Source: a bacterium (lineage in GTDB: Bacteria > Patescibacteria > Microgenomatia > Levybacterales > UBA12049). Taken from it: a stretch of 64,000 nt of DNA. Positions 46,417 through 56,287 of this stretch are shown here, in pieces. The translations under genes and the position numbers were made by a program. Each line of letters starts with the position of its first letter. The stretch's first letter is position 1. The notes under the pieces were generated by a model. The model saw only the letters and a list, made by a program, of their open reading frames with translations, was not told where the DNA came from and searched no databases. The stretch covers positions 41,912 through 105,911 of the forward strand of contig JAJYDJ010000005.1 of assembly GCA_021777565.1 (NCBI GenBank), given 5' to 3'.

Positions 46417-48066
46417 CTAGGTCGCCTTTATTTCTTTATAGAGCCACCAGATGAGAAGTACCCAAATCCCTAAAGCCAAATACAGATTGATGGCATCTAA
46501 CTTCATCCCCCAAAAGGTATCATGAATAACGGAGATTGGCCTAAAGTATTCAGGGATATTCGCCTGATATAAATAGTATCGTACGGCCAGCACATACCCC
46601 ATGACAATAGAGTACGTCATTATTTTTTTAAGTGAAAGTCCTCCTAAAATTGCAAACGGGACGAACCATATCCACCATTGAATAGAAATAAATGGGAGCA
46701 TGATAAGAAACACCAGCATAATGATAAGCATTTCCTGAATAAGTGTCTTGCGCGACCTGAGGAATACCCAACCATACGCAAGAAGTAAACTTCCATAAAG
46801 GAAAATTCTATCTATTTGTGCACTATGTAAAATTTTAAATACTGCTCTCACAGGCAGAAGTGTTGGGTATAATTGGTACAAATACGCTGAGATAAAGGAT
46901 GTCCCCCAGAAATTAAGTTCTATGCCATAATTGACAAAATTATTCATAACTTCTCTATAGCTGAGCATGAATGGCACTATCATTGATACTGAAAGTGGCA
47001 TAAGTGCAATGAATGTAAAGAGTATTTTTTCTTTCCATGTTGGCAATCGTTTCAAGAACAATGGCAAGAAGATAACAGGGAAAACTTTTAATGCGATCCC
47101 TGCGCTTAGTGCCCATGCAGAAGATAACTTTTTATTTTTCTCAAACAGCGTCCACGCAACAAGGCTGCAAAAGATCCAAATACTATCAATTTGTCCATGG
47201 AACCCACTGACAAGTACCGCAACTGGATTAAGCGCGTATAGTAGGGCCCACAGGAATGCAGAAGACTGCTTTTTAGGACGCGAAAAGAACGAGAAAATCA
47301 AAAGAGTAATACCAACATCAGAAAGAATAGATGGCAACTTAGATAGAAATACGAAGGAAGCTTGTGTAAACCAACTTATATACTGTAGCCCAACAAGCAT
47401 AGCCAGCCACAACGGTGGATACGCATAGTTCGCATCACTGTACGGATTATGTCCTGACAAGTAACTAAATACTAGTTGTATATGGACACTCGTATCCATA
47501 GTGCCATAGAAGTGTGTTGCCAACCAAGCTCGAGGTATATAGGCAATAATTGCCAGCACAATATATGGGAGAAGTTTTTTTACTTTTCTAAATGGTAATG
47601 AGGGGAGAGAAAAAGTTCCAAAAGTAACTTTTTGTTCTGTAAAGTAGCGAACGACACTCAATATGAGTGCCCCATACGCAACAAATGCTATTTCATCTGC
47701 AAATGAATCGCTATGTATGAAGTGGAGCGCAAATGCACTGAGGAGACTTACCATTCCAGCGAGAAGTAAAAATCTACTGGACAAACGATATACTGCTACA
47801 AGTAAACCCGCACCAATTATCATTATAACCTCCCTGGTAAAAATAAGATTTGTGTATGGCAATTTATTCAGACAGACAAGTAATGTCATGAAAGAAACAA
47901 TACCAACTATTTTTTTGGAGGTAATTCCACACACATAGAAGACAAACATAATTGCAACATATCCTAAGATAGTAGGATAAATGTGAATAAATGGACTCAG
48001 CAGGAAAACTTTCTCAAGTAGAAAAAGACCTGCTAGTGCACCTAATGTAATACTAAGATTTTTCAT
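46417..48066 (-). CDS. GT-C mannosyltransferase-like (GT87/PIG-M type) membrane protein
   Basis: 549 residues, about thirteen helices. HFYGTMDTSVHIQLVFSYLS and GHNPYSDANYAYPPLWLAML (about 195-225) resemble the first-loop Asp and NPY..PP features of GT87-type enzymes. GFHGQIDSIWIFCSLVAW and GIALKVFPVIFLPLFL are the characteristic KVFP region. Polyprenyl-phosphate-mannose dependent in the family. Overlaps the upstream gene by 14 bases. Confidence 0.82.
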   Translation of the reverse strand: MKNLSITLGALAGLFLLEKVFLLSPFIHIYPTILGYVAIMFVFYVCGITSKKIVGIVSFMTLLVCLNKLPYTNLIFTREVIMIIGAGLLVAVYRLSSRFLLLAGMVSLLSAFALHFIHSDSFADEIAFVAYGALILSVVRYFTEQKVTFGTFSLPSLPFRKVKKLLPYIVLAIIAYIPRAWLATHFYGTMDTSVHIQLVFSYLSGHNPYSDANYAYPPLWLAMLVGLQYISWFTQASFVFLSKLPSILSDVGITLLIFSFFSRPKKQSSAFLWALLYALNPVAVLVSGFHGQIDSIWIFCSLVAWTLFEKNKKLSSAWALSAGIALKVFPVIFLPLFLKRLPTWKEKILFTFIALMPLSVSMIVPFMLSYREVMNNFVNYGIELNFWGTSFISAYLYQLYPTLLPVRAVFKILHSAQIDRIFLYGSLLLAYGWVFLRSRKTLIQEMLIIMLVFLIMLPFISIQWWIWFVPFAILGGLSLKKIMTYSIVMGYVLAVRYYLYQANIPEYFRPISVIHDTFWGMKLDAINLYLALGIWVLLIWWLYKEIKAT

Positions 48067-51000
48067 ATGTTCGAGTTCTCCATAAAATAATCAAGCACCC
48101 AATAAGTGTCAGTATACTTATCCCTGCTCCGATCACAAACCCCACTTGTGGCATAAAAACAAGAGAGATTGTGTGTGGTGCCCAATCTTGGTAATCTGAT
48201 TGATCAATATACCATGCGTTTGCAAATGAGTTCGCTTGAAAATGTCTTCGCTCTGGAACCGGCTTCTCGTCAACAAAAAGCTTCCAACTTGGATAATAGG
48301 TATCTGGTAGATATACCAGACCTGACATTGGCTTTGTCAGTCTTGTTACATAATATGTATTATTTAATTTTGATAGTGGGATTATTGGCTGTGGGGCAAG
48401 TGCACGAGTTGTTACAAACAAGAATGAATTTTGTAACGGTTCTTGCTCGAGTGTGACATTACTTACTGACATTGCATGTTCTACAATGACTGAATATGCA
48501 GTCGGTTTTTGTTTAGGAGAAAATATTATATCGAAATCATGAGACTGTCCATCTAAAACTGGCAAAATCTCACGTATCCCGTCTTCTGATGAAACTGTCG
48601 GCACAATGCGAACATACCCAGAAGTGTCGGGAGACAATGTATATACAATATGTAAACGATAGGACATCTCTGGAGAAAGCATTGGTGTTTGCCATATTGT
48701 TTTCCCAGGGGTTTGTTCCATCTCAGTTAACTCTGTTGGGAACGTAGCATGAACAGTGTGCATCCCTGCTGACAAATACAAAGGTTTCGTAGGATCAAAT
48801 TCTTTCCCATCAAGAGACAAGGAAAGTATATTTTTATCTGAGAGTGGCGTTGAGATACGATACATGTCACCAGAGATGACTGAAAGCTGATAGTCTTGTT
48901 GGCCCCACATTTGGACATACCCGACCTGTTGATACAATGACTGCATGTGATTCGCAAGACCAACGAGAAGATCTTTGCTTGTTTGATCACCCATGTCGAT
49001 ATTGATGAAGATGTCACTAAGGAAACTCAGGACATGTAAGGCATACGTTGTGTTATACGGACTCGGATTGGCTTGTGATATTGCAGCTACTTGATCTAAA
49101 TCTTTTTTAATAGCTTCAAATACTAGCTGATAACTTTGACTATCTTTACTTCGATCAATTGAGAGTAAAAATGCAGTATTTTTCAAACTATTTCCAAGTA
49201 GGTAGTTCAGTTTTTCTGAGCCAGAAAGACTTTGTGCTGTTTGCGTCTGTTTATTAAGATCTCGTTTGACAAACCAAGGACTCGAGAAAATTCTTTTAAA
49301 TACGTTAACTGTAGGGAGCTTCAATTCTAAGTGAGGGAGGTTGCAGGTAATACACTCTGCACTAATCGCTTCATTTGCCTCGAAAGGGAGATGATCTCCT
49401 TTTGGATCAATAGTCATTGTTGCCCCTTGAGTACCAGAGGTCACAAGAGAAAGCGCACTCGATGTGTCAACTGATGTCGCAATAATTTGAGCCTGGGATG
49501 TTGTAATACCATCATGCAACGAATATATATCCCACATCCCAAATGTCTTCACTTTTGAGAACATCTTCATGTGTTCTATCGCATTGGTAAATATCGCTGG
49601 GTCCTCTGCAGGAATCCACGCTAACTTCCTCTCAACATCCCGCTGGACAATAACGTGGGTAACGCCAAGCAAATGCAATAATTGTTCTGTCTTTTGTTCA
49701 TTATGATCACGAAGACTCTGATAGATTTGAGAAAGAATAATATTCTCTGAAGAAGTAATTGATGTATTATTCGTAAAGTTCGTTTGTTGCATTAATAATG
49801 ATGTTGGAGGATTCCCAAAACTGTAATAGCCCCATTGATACGCAATACCATCCCACTGCGCATTTAATGGAGGAAGTACAAGAAATTTATCAGACTGTGG
49901 CTGCACTTTTGCCCATTGATCAAAATCATTCACATACGGCGGAACTGAGACAAGAAGAGAAAGCGGTCTATTCCAGTCAAACATGTGTCGTTGAAAATAA
50001 GGAAAGTTGTAAAATCCTAAGATGACGATAAAACACACAAGTCCAGCATACCCAATGCGTTTTGGCACTCTGGCAAGAATCATTTCAATACCCAATCCGA
50101 TAAGTAATGCCGTACTAATAGAAATCAGATAGTTAAACTTAAACCACGCACTTCTTAAAATAAGAAATCCTGGCACATGGACAAAAAAGAACTCAAAAAG
50201 TGTACCTGTTGGTGGGTGTGATCCCGCAGCGAAAAACATCCCAACAAGAAGAATCCCTAAGAAAATTATCGCATATTTCTTTATCTTGTCATTGCTTAAA
50301 ATCACGCCACATAAGGCCAGTGGAACCCATAGGAAACTTCCCAGTACCAGAAGGGGATTCGTCAGGAAGAACGGACCAAATGGATGGCTCGTTCCCTTTT
50401 CATACCAGCCAGGTTCTCCTTGTAATTGAAAAAGATGCAAAAGTGATGCACTAACACTCACGCTCCTGAGCCAATTAATAGGACCATCCACACTAATACT
50501 CCCTATCGCATCAAAAATAGTGTGGGTGAACTGCCAAAATGGGATGATCCAATAGGCATCAAGCAGAAAAAGTGCTGCGGCAGTGCTTGCGGCAAAAGTA
50601 ATAAGTCGTTTTGCTCCTTTTATAAGTGGTTCATTCTCATCACTGTTGACATACCAGACACCCAGCCCAAAGATTGTTATAAATATCATCATCCCTGCAT
50701 AGAGAGGAAGACCTTCGCTCCCATCTGCATTAAAAACAAAAAGCGTAAGAGCAGATAAAATACTTGCTCTTACAATCGACATCTTTTTTACTAACATTCT
50801 GAACACCAAAGACCCCACAAGGGTAGTTGCAATAATCATTGAGAATCTTGTTCTCTCAATCACCGGCCATGCTTGTAAAGTAAAGCTATTAAACATGAGA
50901 AAAAGTGCAGCAATGAGGGGGAACAAACGTAGCTTTTTATCGCTTATTGTCCTTGCAAAGATATACTGAGCAAACCCAATCATGAAGAACCATGAAACAA

Positions 51001-51289
51001 AGATTACTTTTTGCTGCATTTGTGGAGAAAGTCCTAATGCTGCGGTAAGAGCTTCCTGACCATGCAAGAAGATACCACCGACGCTCATTGAAGTATCTTG
51101 CCCAAACCCAAAACGATTAGTCCACAAAAATAGTCTGTCAATAAAGTTGACTACTGAATCTAGTGGATACCCCGAATCAAAGCCAGTAATAAATGCATTC
51201 CCCGTAAACCAAAAAAGAGGAGTTAGACTCACAAGAAAGAGAATTATTAAATCAATAGGTATGCGATGTAATAGTGTTTCTTTCTTCAT
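48053..51289 (-). CDS. Very large membrane protein, AftD/YfhO-like GT-C candidate
   Basis: 1078 residues from ATG 51289; the ATG at 51343 would be inside the -10 box. N-terminal half with about twelve helices, first outside loop GFDSGYPLDSVVNFIDRLFLW with acidic residues, then LILRSAWFKFNYLISISTAL. The second half (about 500-1040) is a long outside region of strand-rich repeats, and one final helix (about 1045-1067) ends RTRTYEKS. The plan matches AftD-like arabinofuranosyltransferases with carbohydrate-binding C-terminal domains. Role in the surface glycan inferred. Confidence 0.7.
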   Translation of the reverse strand: MKKETLLHRIPIDLIILFLVSLTPLFWFTGNAFITGFDSGYPLDSVVNFIDRLFLWTNRFGFGQDTSMSVGGIFLHGQEALTAALGLSPQMQQKVIFVSWFFMIGFAQYIFARTISDKKLRLFPLIAALFLMFNSFTLQAWPVIERTRFSMIIATTLVGSLVFRMLVKKMSIVRASILSALTLFVFNADGSEGLPLYAGMMIFITIFGLGVWYVNSDENEPLIKGAKRLITFAASTAAALFLLDAYWIIPFWQFTHTIFDAIGSISVDGPINWLRSVSVSASLLHLFQLQGEPGWYEKGTSHPFGPFFLTNPLLVLGSFLWVPLALCGVILSNDKIKKYAIIFLGILLVGMFFAAGSHPPTGTLFEFFFVHVPGFLILRSAWFKFNYLISISTALLIGLGIEMILARVPKRIGYAGLVCFIVILGFYNFPYFQRHMFDWNRPLSLLVSVPPYVNDFDQWAKVQPQSDKFLVLPPLNAQWDGIAYQWGYYSFGNPPTSLLMQQTNFTNNTSITSSENIILSQIYQSLRDHNEQKTEQLLHLLGVTHVIVQRDVERKLAWIPAEDPAIFTNAIEHMKMFSKVKTFGMWDIYSLHDGITTSQAQIIATSVDTSSALSLVTSGTQGATMTIDPKGDHLPFEANEAISAECITCNLPHLELKLPTVNVFKRIFSSPWFVKRDLNKQTQTAQSLSGSEKLNYLLGNSLKNTAFLLSIDRSKDSQSYQLVFEAIKKDLDQVAAISQANPSPYNTTYALHVLSFLSDIFINIDMGDQTSKDLLVGLANHMQSLYQQVGYVQMWGQQDYQLSVISGDMYRISTPLSDKNILSLSLDGKEFDPTKPLYLSAGMHTVHATFPTELTEMEQTPGKTIWQTPMLSPEMSYRLHIVYTLSPDTSGYVRIVPTVSSEDGIREILPVLDGQSHDFDIIFSPKQKPTAYSVIVEHAMSVSNVTLEQEPLQNSFLFVTTRALAPQPIIPLSKLNNTYYVTRLTKPMSGLVYLPDTYYPSWKLFVDEKPVPERRHFQANSFANAWYIDQSDYQDWAPHTISLVFMPQVGFVIGAGISILTLIGCLIILWRTRTYEKS

Positions 51290-51338
51290 AACAAGTATGT
51301 TTGTAAAAAAACTTGTGCCTTGCTCGAGTATAGCATGA

Positions 51339-51344
51339 ATCATA
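51339..51344 (-). promoter_or_regulatory. -10 candidate before the AftD-like gene
   Basis: TATGAT on the minus strand in a 153-base non-coding gap (51344-51496), the largest gap in the glycan locus. No good -35 is visible. Nothing else recognisable lies in the gap, which is very AT-rich. Confidence 0.35.
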
Positions 51345-51496
51345 CCAGAGTATCTATAATTTTCACATACTATTTTTAGATTTATACAAAGGTAATCTTT
51401 CAGGGGAAATACAGACTTATTATTTTTAGATCATAAACGAGCATCTGTGACCACAATTACAAATTGATACATTAATTTGTATGAAGTAAGTGCTTA

Positions 51497-52528
51497 TTAC
51501 AATTCTATGTCATTATATGCAGCCAAATCACCAATGAGGGCACGAAAGTATGACAGGGGAACAGATTTCTTAATATGTAAGAAAATAGTCTCATCACTTA
51601 CTTTGCGGATATTTTTCTGCACTCTCTCCCTGTCTTCAAGAAGTCTACCCAGATTGCTTATGTTCCACCACATTGCACGCTGAATCGCAAGGAAGAAAAC
51701 AAATGTATGAAATTTCACTACACTCCCAAAAGCAAACAGTTCACAGATGGCTGCATGAAAAGGTATCATGATGAATGCATGTTTGGTATCTAAGTTTTTA
51801 ATCAGTGATGCAAGCCTATTTTTAAATGAATGGTAGTAGACGAAAGTTGAAGGAAGATGTTGTGACGTTTGGCTTCCTACATGTTCGACAACAGACGTCG
51901 GCACATAGTATAGCTTATATCCAGCAAGCCAAAGTCTCCAACACAAATCAGTCTCCTCAAAATATGCAAAATAGTCCTTATCGAACAAACCAAACACTTT
52001 CTCAATTGCACTTTTTCTCAGAAGTAAGCAAGATCCGTTTGCAGAGAAAACAGGAATCATTTTGTTATATTTTAGGTCTTTGGGATTCTTGCCAAATCCG
52101 TAATGATATAAAAATCCTGTATCAGTTAAAAACGATGCTCCCGCCTGCAGTTGTTTTGTCTTCTCCATTAAAATTTTTGGTTGCACACCAGCAATGAATG
52201 CTTCCTTTTCTATCGCATCCACTAAAATATCTAAAAAGTTTGATGGCACATAGACATCATTGTTAATTAACAACACATATTTACCTTTTGCAAAAGGAAG
52301 GCCTTGATTATTTCCTTCTGCAAAGCCTTTGTTTGTTTTATTCACGACGAATTTTGCATGAGGAAAAGCTTTTTTCATCATGGCAAGACTGTTATCAGTT
52401 GAACCATTGTCGACGATAATGTATTCAAGATTTTTATAAGCACATTTTTTCATCGTCGCAAGAAATTTGGGAATATGTGATGCGCCATTCCAGTTAACAA
52501 TGATTACTGAAACAAGAGGTTTTTGCAT
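51497..52528 (-). CDS. Glycosyltransferase family 2, rhamnosyl-type
   Basis: 343 residues. VSVIIVNWNGASHIPKFLAT, VDNGSTDNS, YVLLINNDVYVPSNFLD, ANGSCLLLRKSAIEKVFGLF and YFEETDLCWRLWLAGYKLY: GT-A fold with WbbL-like features. Last gene of the operon that starts at galE; the AT-rich gap follows. Confidence 0.9.
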   Translation of the reverse strand: MQKPLVSVIIVNWNGASHIPKFLATMKKCAYKNLEYIIVDNGSTDNSLAMMKKAFPHAKFVVNKTNKGFAEGNNQGLPFAKGKYVLLINNDVYVPSNFLDILVDAIEKEAFIAGVQPKILMEKTKQLQAGASFLTDTGFLYHYGFGKNPKDLKYNKMIPVFSANGSCLLLRKSAIEKVFGLFDKDYFAYFEETDLCWRLWLAGYKLYYVPTSVVEHVGSQTSQHLPSTFVYYHSFKNRLASLIKNLDTKHAFIMIPFHAAICELFAFGSVVKFHTFVFFLAIQRAMWWNISNLGRLLEDRERVQKNIRKVSDETIFLHIKKSVPLSYFRALIGDLAAYNDIEL

Positions 52529-52530
52529 AG

Positions 52531-53298
52531 TTAATTTTTACAGACAGCAACGAGGTTTATAGATTTTTTTATATATCTTTTTGAAATTGCATAATCGTTC
52601 TCTGAAAGCTCAGGAAGTGTTTTCTCCCCAGTAACCGCACCTCGCCAAGATTTAGGAACGATTGAGATCGTTGCTCTGACAAATCTACTCGAACCGACGA
52701 ACAGAATAAATTGATACCATAGACTATTTTTTAATTGGGAAACACTTGCAGCATAATTATCATTTGTACAATAAATCCCATAAAGTTCTACGTTTTTAAA
52801 AACCTTCTTACAAATCACTGTCAGTTCTTCTGGTGTGAATTCCTTGGTGTGGTAAGGGTTATAGGGTTTCTCTCTATCGGGAGATGTGATGTTCTTATTT
52901 GGTGTTGAGATAAGACAGTACCCTCCTTTTTTTGTAACCTTTTTCAGTGAGGCAACAAAAGACTCAAAAGTACCCAGAGGTAAATGCTCAATAATCTCGA
53001 ATGCAACAACAACATCAAAAGTGAGCCCCAATTTGCTCAGATGTAGCACATCATCTTTTTTAAATTCTAATCCCTTATGCGCTCCAGCCATTGCTTCTTG
53101 CAATGCTTGCTCTGAATAATCAATACCCAGGACTTTCTTTGCACCATGTTTAAGCAGATATTTACTGCCAGTTCCTATGCCACACCCAACATCCAGTGTC
53201 GTTTTCCCTTTTGCAAATTTTGACGCAAATTTATATCTGGTATAGACTCCTTCATCAAATTCCTGAGCTCTTTCTGAAGTTTTAGAAAATCCGAACAT
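52531..53298 (-). CDS. SAM-dependent methyltransferase (class I, UbiG/Methyltransf_11-like)
   Basis: 255 residues. Motif I TTLDVGCGIGTGSKYLLKHG, acidic loop LGIDYSEQA, FDVVVAFEIIEHLPLGT, and GGYCLISTPNKNITSP. Setting among glycosyltransferases suggests methylation of a sugar or a terminal cap that stops chain growth, as in O-antigen caps; inferred from context. Confidence 0.9.
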   Translation of the reverse strand: MFGFSKTSERAQEFDEGVYTRYKFASKFAKGKTTLDVGCGIGTGSKYLLKHGAKKVLGIDYSEQALQEAMAGAHKGLEFKKDDVLHLSKLGLTFDVVVAFEIIEHLPLGTFESFVASLKKVTKKGGYCLISTPNKNITSPDREKPYNPYHTKEFTPEELTVICKKVFKNVELYGIYCTNDNYAASVSQLKNSLWYQFILFVGSSRFVRATISIVPKSWRGAVTGEKTLPELSENDYAISKRYIKKSINLVAVCKN

Positions 53299-53301
53299 AT
53301 C

Positions 53302-54243
53302 TTAAGCAACTGTATCACATTTGAGCATACTCAGAATAGTCCCCCATTCTTTCTGCAAATCTACATTACTATGTCTTTTATAGCTGGGAAGCATGAGAAA
53401 TGCGTCACGAAGTCCACGAAGTTTTGCAAAAATTGTTTTACTATTTGAAGCATAATTTTTTAACAACAGAATTCGCGCTACAAGTAGCAGTGGCAAACAG
53501 AGATAGAATGTTATTGGAGAAAGATTTTGATAATGACAAATTATTCTATTTCGTTCATTCAAATGAAGTGCCCAACTCCGGTCACTTGTTGATCCTCCTT
53601 GTTTATGTTTTACATAGGTTTTGGCTGTAGCCAGCACGTTATATCCTGCACTGTGAACTCGCCATGCCAAATCAACATCTTCATAAAACATAAAATAATT
53701 CTCAAATCCTCCAAGTTTTTTTATGACATCTGTTCGTATAGCCAAGGCAGCACCACTTGCCCAAAAACATTGATACAGATCATTTGATTTTTTATACTTT
53801 TCCCCATACCTATTCCCCATGGTAGTCCCTGTCCAGAAAAGATATTTACCTCCGATAGAATCAATCGTATTGTCGTAATCAACAATTGCAGGCGAGACAA
53901 TTCCAGCATGACTGTGATCAACAAATGCCTTTTTTAACTCTGTAAAAAGATCAGGCGCCACACGAGTATCAGGATTGAGAAACAGAATATATCGATACTT
54001 TTTTAAATCAATATATTTCAATAGTTTATTGTGTCCTCCAGCATACCCAGTATTCGTGCTTGCCAAAATATATCTCTCCTTACGGATATTCTTCTTAATC
54101 AGTTCCGGTGTGTCATCCTGCGAATTATTATCTAAAACATATACATCATATGTTGCGGATTTATTTTTTTTCATTGATGTTATACATCCCAGAAAATCCT
54201 TACTACTATTATAAGTAACCAAGAATACTGCAAAATCTTTCAT
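53302..54243 (-). CDS. Glycosyltransferase family 2, rhamnosyl-type
   Basis: 313 residues. AVFLVTYNSSKDFLGCITSM, LDNNSQDDTPE, YILFLNPDTRVAPDLF, FWASGAALAIRTDVIKKLGG, FMFYEDVDLAWRVHSAGY and HKQGGSTS. Same subgroup as the 51.5 kb gene. Overlaps the GT4 gene by 4 bases. Confidence 0.9.
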   Translation of the reverse strand: MKDFAVFLVTYNSSKDFLGCITSMKKNKSATYDVYVLDNNSQDDTPELIKKNIRKERYILASTNTGYAGGHNKLLKYIDLKKYRYILFLNPDTRVAPDLFTELKKAFVDHSHAGIVSPAIVDYDNTIDSIGGKYLFWTGTTMGNRYGEKYKKSNDLYQCFWASGAALAIRTDVIKKLGGFENYFMFYEDVDLAWRVHSAGYNVLATAKTYVKHKQGGSTSDRSWALHLNERNRIICHYQNLSPITFYLCLPLLLVARILLLKNYASNSKTIFAKLRGLRDAFLMLPSYKRHSNVDLQKEWGTILSMLKCDTVA

Positions 54244-55343
54244 ACTCTTTTTAGTGCCTCCACCATATATTTATCGAAATCGTTTTCTTGCCTGACTAAT
54301 GCCATATTTTTTGTAAATGTTGGATAATTTCCCAATATATCCTCAACGGCATGAGTAACATCAGTTTTTCTAAGTTGTGAAACATACCCAACGCGATATT
54401 TTTGGATTAATTCGGACGTAACTACCAATGGAGTTGTAATCACAGGAAGATGACAGGCCAGATATTCACGGATTTTTATTGAATCCCCATAAGGATTATT
54501 CATTGTAGTCCCATTATACAGTGCTAACCCTATCCCCCCTGTCTGAAGCGTTTCCATGAGCTTTTTATGAGGCATTACTCCTGCAAATATCACTTTTCCA
54601 TCAAGTTTCAGCTTCTTTACTAAAGATTTTTCTTTTACTAACTGATCATTTGGACCTATGAGCGTTAAAGTAATCTGTGGGAATTTCTTTAAAAGAGTCG
54701 GCATGGCGCTAATAATCAAATCATTAGACAGTCCCGTATCAATATTTCCCACACACATAAGATGAAATTTGTTGTGCTTTGTTCCTTTCAATTGTGAATA
54801 CCTGGGTGCATTTACTAAAAGAAAAAACTTTTTGGATGCATACCCCTGTGCACCCTTTGCTTGAATTATGCGAGGACTTGCACACCAGACGTCGTCTGAG
54901 AATGTGATACCCAGCCAGTCAAGAAGAAAATAAAACCCATTAAGAAAACTATTTTCTGACCTTTTCTCCATAAAATCAGGAATGTAAAACACACACTTCT
55001 CAACAAATCCCAGTTTTCTCGCAAGAACACCTGCGGCAATATTTAATGGATCGACACCAATATACAAAGGTTTACTGTCTCGTTCGTTCCAACAAGCGAG
55101 TATGTTATAGAAGAATTCTTGGATATAGCGAAACAGTGGGTGGATAGAAAGAAATTTCACGTAAGTCTCCTTCTTATTTCTTATAATCTTTGTCATGAAT
55201 TTCCCAAACAGAGGATGCATGATAAATATTACCTGATATTTATTGTCTAACAGATAATCATAAATCGCATGCGCTGATCCATGTACATCTACATTTTGCG
55301 AAGTAAAAACAGCATGAGAAGCTATGAGGACTTTTCTTTTCAT
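54240..55343 (-). CDS. Glycosyltransferase family 4-like
   Basis: 367 residues. A GT-B protein with FHLMCVGNIDTGLSNDLIIS opening the donor half, LKLDGKVIFAGVMPHKKLM, and ALYNGTTMNNPYGDSIKIREYLACHLPVITTP in place of the usual EGFG motif, so it belongs to a divergent branch. 4-base overlaps on both sides. Confidence 0.8.
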   Translation of the reverse strand: MKRKVLIASHAVFTSQNVDVHGSAHAIYDYLLDNKYQVIFIMHPLFGKFMTKIIRNKKETYVKFLSIHPLFRYIQEFFYNILACWNERDSKPLYIGVDPLNIAAGVLARKLGFVEKCVFYIPDFMEKRSENSFLNGFYFLLDWLGITFSDDVWCASPRIIQAKGAQGYASKKFFLLVNAPRYSQLKGTKHNKFHLMCVGNIDTGLSNDLIISAMPTLLKKFPQITLTLIGPNDQLVKEKSLVKKLKLDGKVIFAGVMPHKKLMETLQTGGIGLALYNGTTMNNPYGDSIKIREYLACHLPVITTPLVVTSELIQKYRVGYVSQLRKTDVTHAVEDILGNYPTFTKNMALVRQENDFDKYMVEALKRV

Positions 55344-56287
55344 AGGACTTTCTTTGTATATCGGATTGTTTCTGCCACACCATCATCCAGAGAAGTTTTG
55401 GCGAATTCGCCAATGACACTTTTTAGTTTCTTGGTGTCATAAGTTATTGTTACCTGTTCATTCGCACTTATTTCAATTTCAGTCTTTGGCAATTGTTTTT
55501 TTATTGCTTGAGCTACCTCTCCTAAGCTAACTGGACGAGGATTTGCAAAGGTGTAGATATTTGGCTCCTGAGTTTTCTCAATTAAACGAATAAGACCGTC
55601 AACGAAATCTCCTACATATAATAGCGGTATCGTAAACCCAGCATTACCTTTAATAGCGATTTTATTTGTAGTCAATGCCTGATTGACAAAACTTTGTACA
55701 GCTCTTACTCTATCTGACTGCATTTTATCTCCTGGACCGTAGATGTTTGCTGCTCGTACCGTAATAATTTTTGTGCCAAATTGATGACTATAGATATGAC
55801 CAACTTGTTCAATTGTTCTTTTGGCCATTGCATATCCATTTGGTAAAAGTTCCTCTATAGACAAGGCATCCTCTTCGACAACTTCCCTCCCAAGACTTTT
55901 CGGATATACATCAATAGAACTCATTTGTACTAGGAGTGGTATCTTTGCTTGGATTACAGATTTGAGGACATTCAAGGAGAGCTTTATATTTACATCAAAT
56001 AAGTCGGCAGAATGACTCTTTTTGAATTCATACCCTGCATCAAATGCCGCAAAATTAAAAAGCATATCAACATCCTCTAGCTCATCAAGTGACTCTTTCA
56101 ATAGATCTTTGGCGAGAAATACTACATTTTTTTTAGATATTTTTTTTAGCCTTGTTATATCAACATGAGGAGAAATAATAGCGATAATATGACATGGCTT
56201 TTGTGATAACGCATTGACAAATGCGTTCCCAATAAAACCACTTGCGCCTGTTACAACAATTTTTTTGCCCTTCCAAAAATTAGTCAT
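55340..56287 (-). CDS. NAD-dependent sugar epimerase/dehydratase (extended SDR)
   Basis: 315 residues. NAD loop VVTGASGFIGNAF (11-23), active site SSIDVYPKS with YAMAK (about 153-157, Tyr and Lys), AANIYGPGDKMQSDRVRAVQ. It converts a nucleotide sugar of the pathway; substrate cannot be told. Distinct from GalE at 62.4 kb. Confidence 0.9.
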   Translation of the reverse strand: MTNFWKGKKIVVTGASGFIGNAFVNALSQKPCHIIAIISPHVDITRLKKISKKNVVFLAKDLLKESLDELEDVDMLFNFAAFDAGYEFKKSHSADLFDVNIKLSLNVLKSVIQAKIPLLVQMSSIDVYPKSLGREVVEEDALSIEELLPNGYAMAKRTIEQVGHIYSHQFGTKIITVRAANIYGPGDKMQSDRVRAVQSFVNQALTTNKIAIKGNAGFTIPLLYVGDFVDGLIRLIEKTQEPNIYTFANPRPVSLGEVAQAIKKQLPKTEIEISANEQVTITYDTKKLKSVIGEFAKTSLDDGVAETIRYTKKVL

